From Bryum argenteum (Eukaryota; Streptophyta; Bryopsida; Bryales; Bryaceae): DNA of 64,000 nt. Location of the stretch: assembly GCA_037043015.1 (NCBI GenBank), contig CM073321.1, forward strand, positions 12,408,001 to 12,472,000, read 5' to 3'. How positions within the stretch are numbered: the stretch's first letter is position 1; each line of letters opens with the position of its first letter. The notes under the pieces are model-generated. The model made no database searches. It saw only the letters and a list, made by a program, of their open reading frames with translations, and was not told the DNA's origin. Position numbers and translations under genes: made by a program. Shown here piece by piece: positions 25,390-37,619 of the stretch.

Positions 25390-26255
25390 TTGGTTTAGGA
25401 TTGTTGGTTAATATTTCTTACACTTAAAGAGTTTGGACTTATTTGTATTCTGTTTTATATTTTGAATTTCATTTTGGTCGATATTTACAATCGTGCCAAA
25501 ATGACTCCCTTTTTTGACAATTCTGCCAATATGACTTCCTTTTTTCCACATTATCTCCAAAACGTCCCCATTTCACGTATATCTTTTTATGTTTTTCTCA
25601 TTTTCTCACCCAAAATCGTTCCATTTTACCGTAATATTGTCATTTTAAAGGAATTGAGGTTATAACTTCTCAACATAGTTGTTTTAGTACTCTAAGAACC
25701 ACATTCAAAGCATACAATAGTTCCTCCAAAATAATAGAGGTTTGCATATGATGTTTCTAAATATACAAAATGGGCAAAAATTATAATATTTGAAGAACCT
25801 TCTTTCAGTTGTGTTAATAAGTAATAATAAGCTCACAATCGTACTGACGAGGCTCTTATGGTGTTGATAAGCTGCTCGTAATACTTTAGAAATCAAGTAA
25901 ATTGTTGCCGCACACAATTTCATAGGTTGTTGAAATGGCATGTACAATATTGAAACACAACTCAAACACCCTATCCAACATAATAGCGACCAAGAGAAAA
26001 CCATTTTACAAGATATAGCAACACTGATACAACAAAGAACACAACCTACATTATTGTGTAAAGCACAAGCGCACACAAATATAGATAGCAACAAAAAAGC
26101 TAACAACCAGCCAAAGAGGGTAGAGAAAAAGATTTCGTCAACAAGCTGTACCACATGAATTTGCACATCTACACCATATTAATTTCAGAGGGTTGGTTGC
26201 ATTCTATGATTGAAACCCTAGGTGAAGGCCTTATAAGATCTCTTTGAAAATAAAA
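25390..26255. other. Gene-free stretch downstream of the dioxygenase-like gene
   Basis: AT-rich. Open frames at about 25700-26160 on either strand have low-complexity products without recognisable motifs. Confidence 0.45.
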
Positions 26256-26259
26256 CAAA

Positions 26260-26830
26260 GAAATGTACAAAAAGAAATATACATTTGGTGTAAAGAATTA
26301 TACGGTTATTGTAAAGAACTAATACACTAATTGTAAAGAAATATTGTATATTTGTAAAGAATTATACGGTTAGTATACAATACAATAATTGAAATACATA
26401 GTATCTGTAAAGAAGTACCAGTATTTGTACAAGAATGTTTGTAAAGAAGTATTCAATACTTTTAAAGAAATGTACAATAAGTGTAAAGAAATATATACTG
26501 TATAGTAATGAATTCTACGCTTACCGTAAAGAACCCTACACCCTAATTGTAAGGAAAAACTGTATATTTGTAAAGAATCAAACGGTTAGTGTACAATACG
26601 ATAATTAAATACATAGTATTTGTAAAAAATATTAGTATTCGTACGGGAATGATTGTAAAGATGTATTCAATACTTTTAAAGAAATGTACAATAAGTGTAA
26701 AGAAATATACACTTACTGTAGAGAGTTATACTGTTATTGTAAAGAATCATACGTAAGATGCAAGGAATCTACTTTTTGTAAAGAAATATATAATAAGATG
26801 CAGAAATATACCGTAATTGTACAGTAAATT
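26260..26830. repeat. GTAAAGAA short-motif array with a duplicated 216-bp block
   Basis: TGTAAAGAA followed by an A/T-rich ATAC-like tail recurs more than fifteen times at intervals of about 20-40 bp. A larger block is duplicated: ACGGTTAG-TACAATAC at 26366 and again at 26582, and CAATACTTTTAAAGAAATG near 26453 and 26668. Clusters of a short motif downstream of a gene look like the subterminal repeats of a DNA transposon. Confidence 0.8.
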
Positions 26831-27028
26831 TAAATACATATAAAAAATGTGTTAAGTATTTGTTAATTGGAAAAATATATTAAGTATTTATTTAAGTCCT
26901 CTCAATGCATGTTGAATTTGATGTATTTATGTACTTGGCATTGTTTTCATTTGTGCTTATACACTATTTCAAGCGGCCAAAATAATAGGGATTGGCCAAT
27001 TTAACAAATATGGCGTTGGAGCCTTTGT

Positions 27029-28012
27029 ATTTAACCCTTAAACGCTCACGATGTCGAAAAACGACATTTTGGATGTACATAAGAAACTTTGAAGTGCCAT
27101 ATCTTCTTCATCCAAGGTCCGTTTGGATGAAATCACTTGGATTAGGTTCCAAATCAAGTCTAGTTTGTGTTGTACAATTTTCAAGCCCATACAATAAAGT
27201 ATGAATTAATGGAATGCACTTTAGTGAAGACAGCTCTTGTTTTTGGGATTCCAAGCATGGGGCATGTATTACCATTGCAAGTCAATTATGTGAAATTAAA
27301 AATAGTTTTTCATGATTTTTTTTTTCATGGTCATGATCTTAAGGTGATTAATAACAACTTTGTATTGAGAAGTTTTTTGATCCAAATGAAATTGCTATTG
27401 GATTTGCAATGATGTTTTGGCAACAGAAAAAGTGAGAAAATGGATGATATTTGAGGAGCTATATCTCCCTCATCCACCGTTGGATTTCAACTTAATTTTT
27501 TGGGATGACCTCCAATTAGAGTCTAGTCTAAGTGGTAGAAACCTTAACAAGATCGAAGATGAATTGAAGATAAGGCATGAAATTCAATGCAAAGGGTCTA
27601 GTTTTGGACTATTTTTCCTTTGTAAAATGTTCGGTAGTTTTTACCATTGCATGGCTTTTATTTGAGCCAAGAAATTTTTTTGATGAATTTTTGTTGGGTA
27701 AAGGACTTATTAAGATGAAGGTGAACATCTTTCTAGTTGGTGATTTTTTCATTGCAATAGGTATATTGGTAGCATTTCCACTTCAAAGTGAAAATGATGA
27801 AATTTTGCAGTTTGTTTTTGATATTAATATGTTATGATCTCCCGATCTATAAGGCCTCATGACTCAAATTTTGGTCCACATGATCTTCGATAAGTCTATT
27901 ATAAGTTTGTACAGTTGAGATCTTAATAGCTTCTCTTGATTTTCATCTATGACGATTTCTATGGAAATGTGCTTTTCTGCTAAAAATAGGCTCGGGCGTT
28001 TAGGGGTTAAAT
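27029..28012. mobile_element. 984-bp element with 19-bp terminal inverted repeats
   Basis: The left end is ATTTAACCCTTAAACGCTC, and the right end is the reverse complement of ATTTAACCCCTAAACGCCC (2 mismatches). The interior contains two related AT-rich stretches (phrases like CATATCTTCTTCATCC and TATATCTCCCTCATCC, each followed by a conserved AGTCTAG). No transposase. It is probably a non-autonomous DNA transposon. Another GGGGTTAA end lies at 28412, so nesting is possible. Confidence 0.55.
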
Positions 28013-28059
28013 CTCAGCATACCTCCATGTGAAAAATCAAGCATTTCTCCGGGTTCTAT

Positions 28060-28330
28060 AGGTTCTTTGAGGGTAAGAAGAACATAGGCGTAATCCTAAC
28101 TCACTTAGGAACAAAATATTGAAGAGCCTCAGCTCAAATTTACTCTTAAAATTGGTTTTTTTGGGTCACAAAACACTTCAAACCCATCATGCATCAAAGA
28201 GATTTTTTTTTTTTTTCAACACTGACCATTATGATCTCACTAACTGTAAGGAATTAAAATCTAAGATTTAGGGTCCATGTACATATACAAGTAAGGTAGA
28301 AGATCTTACGGTTATATCCCCAAAAATACA
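28060..28330. repeat. Dispersed repeat family, copy 2
   Basis: Related to 18040-18330 with the same order of conserved phrases (CTCACTTAGGAACAAAA, CTTCAAACCCATCATGCA, AGATCTTACGGT). Confidence 0.6.
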
Positions 28331-29800
28331 TCAAACATTGAAATTTTACACCTTGCTTTGAAAGAAGGCAGTTTTGAGAGTTTCTGGCAGTTTTGAGGCC
28401 TTTTGACTTTAGGGGTTAACATGAAACAACGACAAGCATGCCACATTTCACAAAAAGAGGCAGCCACGTCAACATAAAGATTCTATATAATATTTACAAG
28501 TTTATTTTTTGTCTTTTATCTACAACTCCTATATATATTTTGTATTTTATATGGACTTTGTTTCCAAATGCTATATCCGTATATTATATTTGTATACATA
28601 TCGGTATGCCCATCCAACGGCTCCTAACTTTTTGTTTGGGGGGGGGGATTTTTTTCCCACATCCAACGGCTTCCGATTTGTAGAGCTGTCATGTGTCAGG
28701 AGCACAAGGGTATCATTCTGAGGTCGATTGTATGATCTATTCCAATGGAGAGAACGGTAATAAATCAATGTGACCAGACAATTTGTACATCGCATTGAAT
28801 ACACGCCCATCATTCTAGTTATGACGCAGAAAAGGCGGCGCCCCTCAAGTACGCCATGCCTGTAGATGTACGCTAAACAACATGGCGCTGTTCATCTTGA
28901 TTTCACCAGTTTGATCTGTCATCCCCTTGGCGCTGCACTGATCTTGGCGTCCATGGATCCGCAACCATTCCTGACCAGCGTAGATCGCCGTGCACTTATT
29001 CGCACGATTCCCGTTCATCCCTACCGTCGGACTGCATCCGGTATCGCCATGCTAGCATGAAGCTGCCCAAAAAGTTTCCCCTCGTCAATTGCCTCCCCGA
29101 GTGCCTCGTTTCCCCCATTAGGTTACTCCGACCCATCAATCACCTCTCTCCTCTAATTTCCATGTTAACTAGTGCAATTGTAGCATATGTTTCCTTTGCA
29201 CCTCCTTGACCTCTGCATGTTGTAGCCCCAGTGGTCCATGATCCCTACGTCCCAGTCCTGTTCAGATTACAGAAGGAACGCCGTCATCGCCACGACCTAA
29301 TTCCTACCCTTTATGCCAGTCTTCACTTCGCTGATCATCTTAGGGATAATCAACATACTCCTCGCCACAATTCTAGCACATTAGTAAAATTGTGAGGCTC
29401 TGGTGGGTATAGTTGAAGTCCACCGCGTGAAGGTATGTTGGACACACAAGTCAATCATTGTTTTTGGCCTTGCATATCATAATGTTTAAGTTCGGAATGC
29501 ATTGCCTAACACTACGTAACTAGCGCAGTCTTTGCTCCATGCTTGAAATGCAACTAATCACTCCAGTCTTAAGTAGCAATAACGCCTCTTGGAAGCTTGT
29601 TTTTAGTCCAGCGGACACTGTGAATTTTTTTTGCAGTCATCTCCACTCGCTGAAGTCAGCAGCCCTTTACTAGAAGAGTGTCTTATTAATCTAGATGACT
29701 CCCCGCCCGAAGCCGAAGCGGACCCCTGAGGCATGGGCTTTGAAGCCCCCGTTGAAGGTGACAAATTGCAACGCAAGTAAATGTAGTACTACTCCACATT
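28331..29800. other. Gene-free stretch
   Basis: No convincing coding frame. A G9 run lies at about 28639. From about 28850 the base composition rises toward that of the following gene, so unrecognised 5' exons or a promoter could lie at 28850-29800. Confidence 0.4.
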
Positions 29801-29820
29801 CGTAGGCTGAAGACAAAACT

Positions 29821-32800
29821 GTGCATGTGCCCAATCCTACCGCGTCCACGACGTCGGCTGCATCTCTTGGCTCCACCCAAAGTATTGGTAGGAAGAAACT
29901 TCCGCTTCCACCTGATGCATGTGCAGAAGTTTTGGAAGAGCACCGTGCAATGTTATCTAGGAGCTCACTGCCTACGTCGTCCTCTATTCCTTCCTCAGAT
30001 AAACCGTCAAAGAACTCAACATCTATCAATCGCACAGGTTCGTTCCTCTGACCATGTTTTTAGCTATCACATAGACTTACCCGACTTACCTAAACTGTGC
30101 TCGGGTTTTCGGCGATGTTGGTTCCATCTTGAATTGTACAGTCACCCTAGCGGAGATCTTTAACAATTTCAGAAAGCTTCACCGAGCTATGTCTCCCAAT
30201 GTCCAAGCCTGACATAGATGTCATCCCCTTATTCTGTAGCCTTCAGAGCCTTCCTCGTATTTTGATCAGTTTCCCTTTTACATCACAGTCACTCTCTTCC
30301 TCCCCATAATTTGCTATGGACAGCTGGTCATTCTTGCTTGCAAACCCTTCTTTTGCCATAACGCTCTCAAGAAAAAGTATCTCCTTTGCATAGTTGATCT
30401 CATTCCACCTTGTAAATCTCAGATAAAAAATTCCTGCTCTTCCAAACAAATTTAATGTTCTATTTTAATCTATCTTCATTACAGGCTATCTGAAGTAAGT
30501 GTTCCACTACCTCTACTCCACTGCATTGATTGTAACGTGTATTGATTACCTTACTGCTTAATCACCACTAACATACGCTAAGGCTACCGCCAACTACTAC
30601 AATACTGTTTATTCTCCAGCACGTACTGGTCTACCCGTGGTAGCCAACATATTGTTTTGCAGCCAATACAAGGCGTACTTTGTTCTGATCCGTACTAATA
30701 TGTCTCCAAGAACCTTACGTTCTCATCATGTTGGATTATGACCATGTCCTGCACAACAACGTCCATGCTCCAGTCTGAACAGTTCACTCACGTGTCTAAT
30801 ATTGATTCTCACTTATGTTTCGTGTCTTTGTTTGTAGTGTCTCCTCTTCTATCGTCAAAACCTGTGAGCCTCGAAGACTACACTGTCCAGGACTGGCCCA
30901 TTCACGAAGGCGTTAGTCCACGAGGGCATTCCAAGACCGCCAGCAAGGAGCCGCACAAACAGCCTGCCGATGTTGCATGCGGTGGCACGAGAGATTTTGG
31001 GCGTCGCGAGGTAAGTGGCGATGATTACTACGTCATTTCTTCTGAAGACAACCGGGAGCATTGGAAACAAAGTTCGCGCCGACCACGAAAGAGGAGGCGG
31101 TCCGAGTCTCGCTCCCCATACCGCTCCTCCTCCGACGAGGTAAACAGTAGTGCATGAGTACACATTCAAGGAATAATTACCCTCGACAAAACCCGATATT
31201 ATCTTTAGTATCTGAATTTCATGCTCGCTCTTAAGCCATTTCATGTTATCCTTTGACGGTTTTGGATTTGAACCACGTCCTCCGTCCATGCTACTTTAAC
31301 TTCCACACGACACGTCCATTTGTTTGCAGAGGGTGCACCACCGAGAGGCCCGCCAACAAAGGACACGCAGCCAGTCCGAGTCTGATTACTCTCCGGACCG
31401 TGGACGACGCAAACATAGGAGGAGCTCAAGCTACACTTCACTTCGACGTAGAGACTCTCGTGGTCTTCGTAACAAAGACACGGAATTTAGTCGATACCCG
31501 GCAGATCTGCACGTACACGGGAGACAGGGCCACCGCCAAGACCACTCAGCAGGCATTGGTTTGTATGCACATTTGTCCTGGCCACGTACGCCCCCCTCCA
31601 CCCGCGCAGGCGCATCTCACTCTCAATTGCCGATCAGAGGGCACGATCTGGCTTTGATCAAGAAAGAAGAGAGCTCGTCACATGGATTCCGCGACGAAGG
31701 ATCTGCTGGGAAGCGTTCCAACCGGTTAATGCACGGGCTGTCTCTTGTTCCAGAGAATGTTCAACGTCGAGAAGGCGGGAGCGGGAGACGCAACGCGAGG
31801 AAGAGGCGGACTTCAGGGAAGTCTCAGGCCAGAAACGTCATTATGTGCATGTCAACCCTGAAGGCAAACCTTACGGACTTGGGATATCAGTCTGGAACGA
31901 CGCCCTCGCAAAGGTAGTCAGGGGCCTTGATCCCTCCTACATAGACATTCGGCAGCAACCGTTCCAGCTAATGCAGACTCTCCTTAAAAGACTCAGTGAT
32001 GATTTTGAATATGGCGCAGAAATCTCCCAATCCTGGCTGAGGACTCGCATTGGAAATGCCCTCTCTTCATATAGACATGAGCTGATACGGTTGATCCAGG
32101 CCAAGAAGGAGAAACCACCATGGGTTCCCGTGTCAACATGGCTGAAACTTGCGAAAATGGCAGACTCAGAGAAATTTCGGCAGAAGTCGGAGCAGATGAA
32201 ATTCGCATATTCTTGCCGTCGCAACAAAGGTCGGACAGGACCCCTTGGTGAAGTCGGTATCCGAGAGAGACTTCAAAGGCAGCTTGGACGTTCTCCTGAA
32301 CTCGAGGAGGTCTACGACGAGATGACGAGGGACAAGGGATATGCCGGAAGAAGCAAAAGTGGCTCCGTTGCACTGAAGTCCTCTAGTCCACCCACTGGCA
32401 AAGAATTCATATTGCCCACTCTCGGTGCAAAATCATCAAGTCCTGGCCATAATTCGTCTCACTGCGCCGTGCAAGTACAGAGTACACGGACTGAGAACAC
32501 TGTGCAAACCTCACGCGATAGAGGAGGTTCGGATCCGGCTCCAATCGTCAGAGAACGCTCTGCCGCAGTCTCCATGTCCCCCTCCGCTAACCCCGTCCTG
32601 ACAATCATTTTGAAGCAGATAAGCGAGATTCGTGACAGTCCCGTCGGCGATACAAATGACGGACAGGCAGTAATTACCGCGTTGGAACTGCAGCTCTCCG
32701 TACTACGTAAGAGGAAAAACCCAATCGATAGCGAAGAGACTAGCTTTACTCGTGGTGTCACTACACCTGCTACAATGCCACCCGCAACCGAACATGGCGA

Positions 32801-33245
32801 GTGTGGAACTCTTCGGAATCTAGTAAGTCGCACGATTTCTCATACAACCTGAAATGTACGAATTGAAGGTTTTGTGTCTGTCAGCCCGTGTCTAAATTAT
32901 TTCTCTGTGAATATAGATGACTTCTTCCGAAGGGCACGCGGGTATCAAGTTCACGGAAATTGATTTGAATCCCATCGTGGATCCCAATACAGTCCATGAC
33001 GAAGGGGATTCCCCGCAGGAACATCAGGTATGGCTATTGTCACGTATGTTATGGCGTGCAAAAATTTGCACCTCAATCACATGCTATAGTTCTTAGTCTC
33101 CATGCATGTCCAGGACACCACCATAGAGGACCACCCGGGTGCCACAAGGAAGGGAAAGGCATCATCCACTACGGCCTGGCAACCTCCTACCGCGACTCGG
33201 AAGAGCATGCGACCTGTGAAGAAGAAAATTCGTGCCGACTATTAA
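29821..33245 (+). CDS. Ptta/En-Spm-like transposon protein, multi-exon
   Basis: Coding frames joined by plausible gt...ag introns run from about 29821 to the stop at 33245. The N-terminal exons encode Ser/Arg-rich, low-complexity sequence (RRPRKRRRSESRSPYR, RGRRKHRRSSSYTS). The central exon (about 31743-32818) has YVHVNPEGKPYG-GISVWNDAL, then a helical block with WLKLAKMA, SEQMKFAYSCRR and GRSPELEEVYDEM. That order and spacing recall the Ptta/En/Spm plant transposase family (Transposase_24 type), thought to be DNA-binding partners of the CACTA catalytic protein. Short 3' exons (about 32918-33028 and 33113-33245) end in a basic tail, RPVKKKIRADY. The central frame is intact over more than 330 codons. 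The exact 5' exons and the intron around 31560-31740 are uncertain. It may belong to a CACTA element whose ends I did not find. Confidence 0.5.
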
Positions 33246-34785
33246 ATGTGTCAAAGCACCGTAGTACATTGCTCTCCATTCATCTCCAGGTACCCTGAAC
33301 TCACCGTGCTCATTCTGCTGATTCCAGTCGGTGTTTTATCAATTAATTCTCACCTGCAGTCCATTGTAATATTTATTGAATCATGACCGGTTACCGAAAC
33401 TGACTCAATTTGCGTAGTTCTAATCAGACTTGGCGGCCATGAGGATTGACTGTCCAATCCTCTCCAGACTGCTCGTGATGCTCTTCGGGTGTATCAAATT
33501 CGCCATGACTTCTCAGAGACTCATATCCACTCCCACTCTTCTCGGCACATCCTCACACCTCCAGGAATGACCAACATAGATGGTACATGAATTAATCAGT
33601 TCTGAAGTGTATTTAGATCCGGTAGAGTCCATTTCGGAAATGTTTGTATAATTTTCCCATTACCTGCACTCCATGTAGTGCTGGCTCATGGTAAAATTTG
33701 GAAATCAGACATGCACTTTTAATACAAGTAGGAGACTTGCCTCTTTTATGAACGATATACTGATCTTGCATTTACAGCTTCATATTCTGTAGAAATTTCA
33801 ATTTCGGTCTCCTGTAGCGACACCCATGTATGCATAATGCGATGAGATACGGCGATGTACATCCAACCGGTAATCCCCGCACGACCTTCGAACATGATCA
33901 CTTAAACCCTAAACCGCACCCCTATAACATACCCTAAAATCCATGCTTGATTTGGTACCTGTTCGTACCACACCGCCACCCCAGATGTAACACGTAGCTC
34001 TACTTCATTCGCTGTCGGCCGATAGAGTGACCGCAATATTCCCGTACCACCGACCTCCAACAGAATTCAAACACATGCCTCCCTCTGAGAACCTAGGATC
34101 ACCCGGGAAACACAATGACCACATCACACATGTCTCCATGGGGTTTGATGGGCTGTTATCCGCTAATGCCTCAAGAGACGCTTCCTTACGTCTTCGCGAG
34201 AACTCTAACCCTAATTGTAGCGCCTTCCACGTCCGAACATCTGTCTCTCTTACAGAACATCGCTACCCTTATACACGTAGGAGCCCGCCATGTCTTTCGG
34301 CGTCGCCATGTCACGGCCACCTTGTCGACACAGTCATCGATACCCTCCACACGGCTCATCGGACTTCACACGTCACTCGTCCGCGTCAGACGCCATAGTG
34401 TCACCCATGTTTCAGTGATCTCCCACGTCGATGACCTACGTGGACGTCCTCACAATAAATCAACAGAAAAGTCTTCCTCACGTCCGAATCAAGACATTCA
34501 ATCAAGTGACTTCTCTTCGCTATCACTTGATTCACTGTGTGTTTTTTTTGTAGTGGATGTAGAGAGAAGACTGGCCATGGCCTTGTATTGATAATGAAAA
34601 ATGAGTACAAACAGTTTGCTCCTAATCCTCTCTATCAATGCATGTCAAGAAAAACCAGTGTCTACTCTGCTGCAACTACACTCTTAAGTAGCCGATGTCG
34701 TCCGAAGTCCCTGCTGCCGTTCGGTGGCCCTATCCTCCCGCCTTGATCGCGACTCCCCTTTTGGCAACGTTGGCTTCGGTAACAA
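33246..34785. other. Gene-free stretch
   Basis: No recognised coding frame. Frames at 34027-34590 are Thr/Ser/His-rich and lack motifs. Scattered CCCTAA-like words at 33905-33945 are too few to be telomeric. Confidence 0.4.
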
Positions 34786-36282
34786 TGAGCATGACACAAT
34801 CATCATCAACGATGGCCGTAAGAAGCACGTCGTGAATGAACCAGAGAATGTCGTACTGCCAGTCTCGTGGTCAGAGCATGATGTATCTAACAGATTCTTG
34901 GTGGACGAGCTCCTCCCTTGGACTCAACGTCTACATCAAAGCCGCGGTCAGGGCTTGTGTCTTTCCGTAGGGAAGACAACATTAGGCGTAGAATGCTCTC
35001 TGAAGAACTCGATACTTCAAAATACGAAGAGCTTATTAATGGCGTAGAGGCTTCTAGGAAGCTAGTGCTTGATTAGGCTAGTTAACCAAGATTGGTCTCA
35101 CCACACAAGATTCAAATTTGTCATGTATATTGTGTAGATTATAATAAATGATTTCAATATTAATGTCTCCTCTCGGAATGATGTCATTTCAGAGCGGGCT
35201 TGTGTCCGACCCTTTATTTTATCGTAGTATTTGATGGTGCTAGTTCTCTCAGCATTGATTTAACTCGAGTCGAGTTGATTTGGCTATATCATATTGCATA
35301 TCATCCTTGTTGATGATTCCTCTAAAATAAATTCGTATCCAGTTGTCCAATTCCGTCTCGGTTTTGGACAATGATTTTGATTTCCGTTCTTGCCTTTCGC
35401 TGATTCGATTTTGGACTACGGACGATACTCAATTTCGCAGAGCGGAATGGGCCACATAATTTACTCAAGAACTCTTCGCACAATCAACTATGGACTACTC
35501 GACAATGGCAATTGATGATGGTGTTGTGGATAGTCCTCCTTTTCGCGGTAAGCAACCACACTCTGCATGTTCTCCTTCCCCGCTGAAGAACCGTACCATA
35601 ATAGACGAATCAAGTCGAGGTGGCGCTCCGCAAAGAAAGCTTTACGATGATTCTGAGTTAGTTGAGGATGCACTTCCGGTACAGGTATGACATACTTGAA
35701 GCAGTTCATTTATGAGTTTTTCTTAGTTTTTAACTTCAATCGTAGTTTGATTTACTTACATTTCTCAATCTCTTTTCATGCACTTAGGCGACAACTGCAG
35801 CAGTCGTGCCCATACCGGTCATTTTTGAGTCCCCGGCTCTTTGTGTATCACCTCATAAGGCATCGTCGCTGAAAATATCTCGTGGTGCGTCGACACATTC
35901 TCTCTCTATGCCTTGTCCATTGAAGTCTTTGGAGTCAGCAGCAGAACTTGGAGACTGCGGGACGGAACTAATGGGGCCACCTATTCCGTCTGTTGCCCAC
36001 GCTGTTGATACCTCGCGTTTGTGCTTCCGTACTATGCGCCCGCCATTACACGAGGGTCACCGCCAGACTCAGTCACACGATGGATTTCAGTCCAGAGTTA
36101 GTTGTCCTCCAGTTTGCGATGCATTGGAGCAACGGATTTTGAAGCTTCAGCGACGTGAAAATTCAAGTTCGCGTTTGTCACCATACACAGGCTACAGTCG
36201 TGGACCAAAAGTGTGGAAGGCACTAGCTGAAATTCGAAGCCGTTCGCACTTGGTATACGGCAACAGTCTTGATATGATTTAG
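34786..36282 (+). pseudogene. FCP1-like HAD phosphatase gene, 5'-truncated copy 1
   Basis: Only the C-terminal part of the HAD domain is present, with TIIINDGRKKHV in place of the usual acidic DDS motif and the downstream SWSEHDVSNRFLVDELLPW. It is followed by the exon with DDGVVDSPPFRGK (about 35490-35685) and the terminal exon (35797-36282) ending GNSLDMI. The duplication break removed the N-terminal catalytic motif, so it cannot be an enzyme. Compared with copy 2, its last exon is intact, whereas copy 2 has a one-base insertion. An AACTCGAGTCGAGTT palindrome sits between exons. Confidence 0.7.
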
Positions 36283-36627
36283 AGTATATTGATCGGTATG
36301 GTTCTCCATGGATAGCCCACATTCAACACCATACTGTATTGTTCTATTGGTATAGAAATATCGTATTTACCATCGTACATTCGGATCATTCATATGTAAC
36401 TAGAGCTCACATATATATATGGATGAGCATATTTCCTTTGACGTGGTCAATTCGTGTATACAATGTCTATAAATAAACATACATTCATGTATATTCCAGT
36501 CTGGCATACAATTATTCATCCATCTATATCTACTTTATACCTTTTTTTACAGACTATTTGTATTTTTATCATTTTTTCTGGGCCTCAACAATACTCTCAT
36601 TATTGAGGGATACTCTCAAAATAATGA
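34786..36627 (+). repeat. 1.84-kb segmental duplication, copy 1
   Basis: Nearly identical in the same orientation to 44255-46119. Similarity starts at GAGCATGACAC and ends at ATACTCTCAAAATAATGA. Differences are few: scattered substitutions, a rearranged stretch at 34975-35000 against 44430-44490, and one inserted A in copy 2. It includes one AACTCGAGTCGAGTT palindrome (35262). Confidence 0.95.
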
Positions 36628-37619
36628 TTATGGTGTTTGTATGTAGATGGCCATGGGGGTCCAGTTTCCATTCAGCCACGGTATGCTAGGTAATCGAGAT
36701 TTTGGTTTGATCTGATTGTTCCGATTTAGACACGGTATGCTAGTCACCTATATTCTCTAGCTTGCAGTTAGAAGAAGAAAACCGTTGCCATCTGTCAGGG
36801 CGTGCTCAAAATGTGGTTGACTTGATGATGCCCGTTGCCTCTTGTGTTGGTCTTCTTTCAGTGCAATTTTTCTCTAGTCGTTTTGCATCAATGATGTTGA
36901 GTCTTTGCCTCTTGCTTTTTGTGTTGCCTTCTTAGAGGTTTTACAAATCTTATGGCGTATTTCTCTTCGTTTCAAGAGATATTATGGTTGTTTCTAGTTC
37001 TGGTACGCAATCACGTTTGATCCATACATGAAGTACTTAGCACGAGCCACTCTTGTATGTGTGTTTGGCTAATTAGTCAATGTCTCAAAGTTTTGCAATT
37101 TGATTTCAGTGGCGTTACATTCAGATCTCCTGTCTGCTTTTATCGAAGTATATTGGTCAATTTGGTCTTGTATAAATAGGCTGTAAATACGACAATGATT
37201 ACCAGCACAATTGATCACTTGCAAGAGCCTAGATCCTTGATATTGTTTGCTTATTCTAATGATGTTAATCTGGATTTTTGTTTTTCTTAGCATGATCAGT
37301 TGTAAATGGTCTCATATGTGGTGAATTTAGGACTTTTCTGCATGGATTGTTGATGTCGTTCTACTGGATTGCAGCGAATTTTGTTTTAATGCAATATTGA
37401 TCAGATTCGACACTGATCAAATTTGAATGCAATTTTGTTCCTTCAGGATCAGGACAAAGCTGAGCTTTGTTGAATTGCGTGCGGTATTCACATAGTAAAA
37501 GAGAAGCAGATCTATCAATGGGTGAGTAAACACTATTTTTTACTCGTTCAATCTGAAGTTGTTTTAGCATAATCGTTGGCAGTTCAACTAGACCGTAGTT
37601 GAATCTCACACACAACAGA
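36628..37619. other. Gene-free stretch between duplication and palindrome array
   Basis: AT-rich, with no coding frame recognised. The phrase CACGGTATGCTAG is repeated at about 36676 and 36729. Confidence 0.45.

Noticed and set aside
25705-26166. 153-codon minus-strand membrane-protein-like frame
   Set aside because: Hydrophobicity follows from A/T-rich composition; no family features, and the start lies next to the motif array.
27417-27837. Short genes inside the 27.0-28.0 kb TIR element
   Set aside because: AT-rich frames whose products repeat internal DNA similarity; no motif or start context.
33900-33950. Telomeric repeat tract
   Set aside because: Only scattered CCCTAA-like words, not a tandem array.
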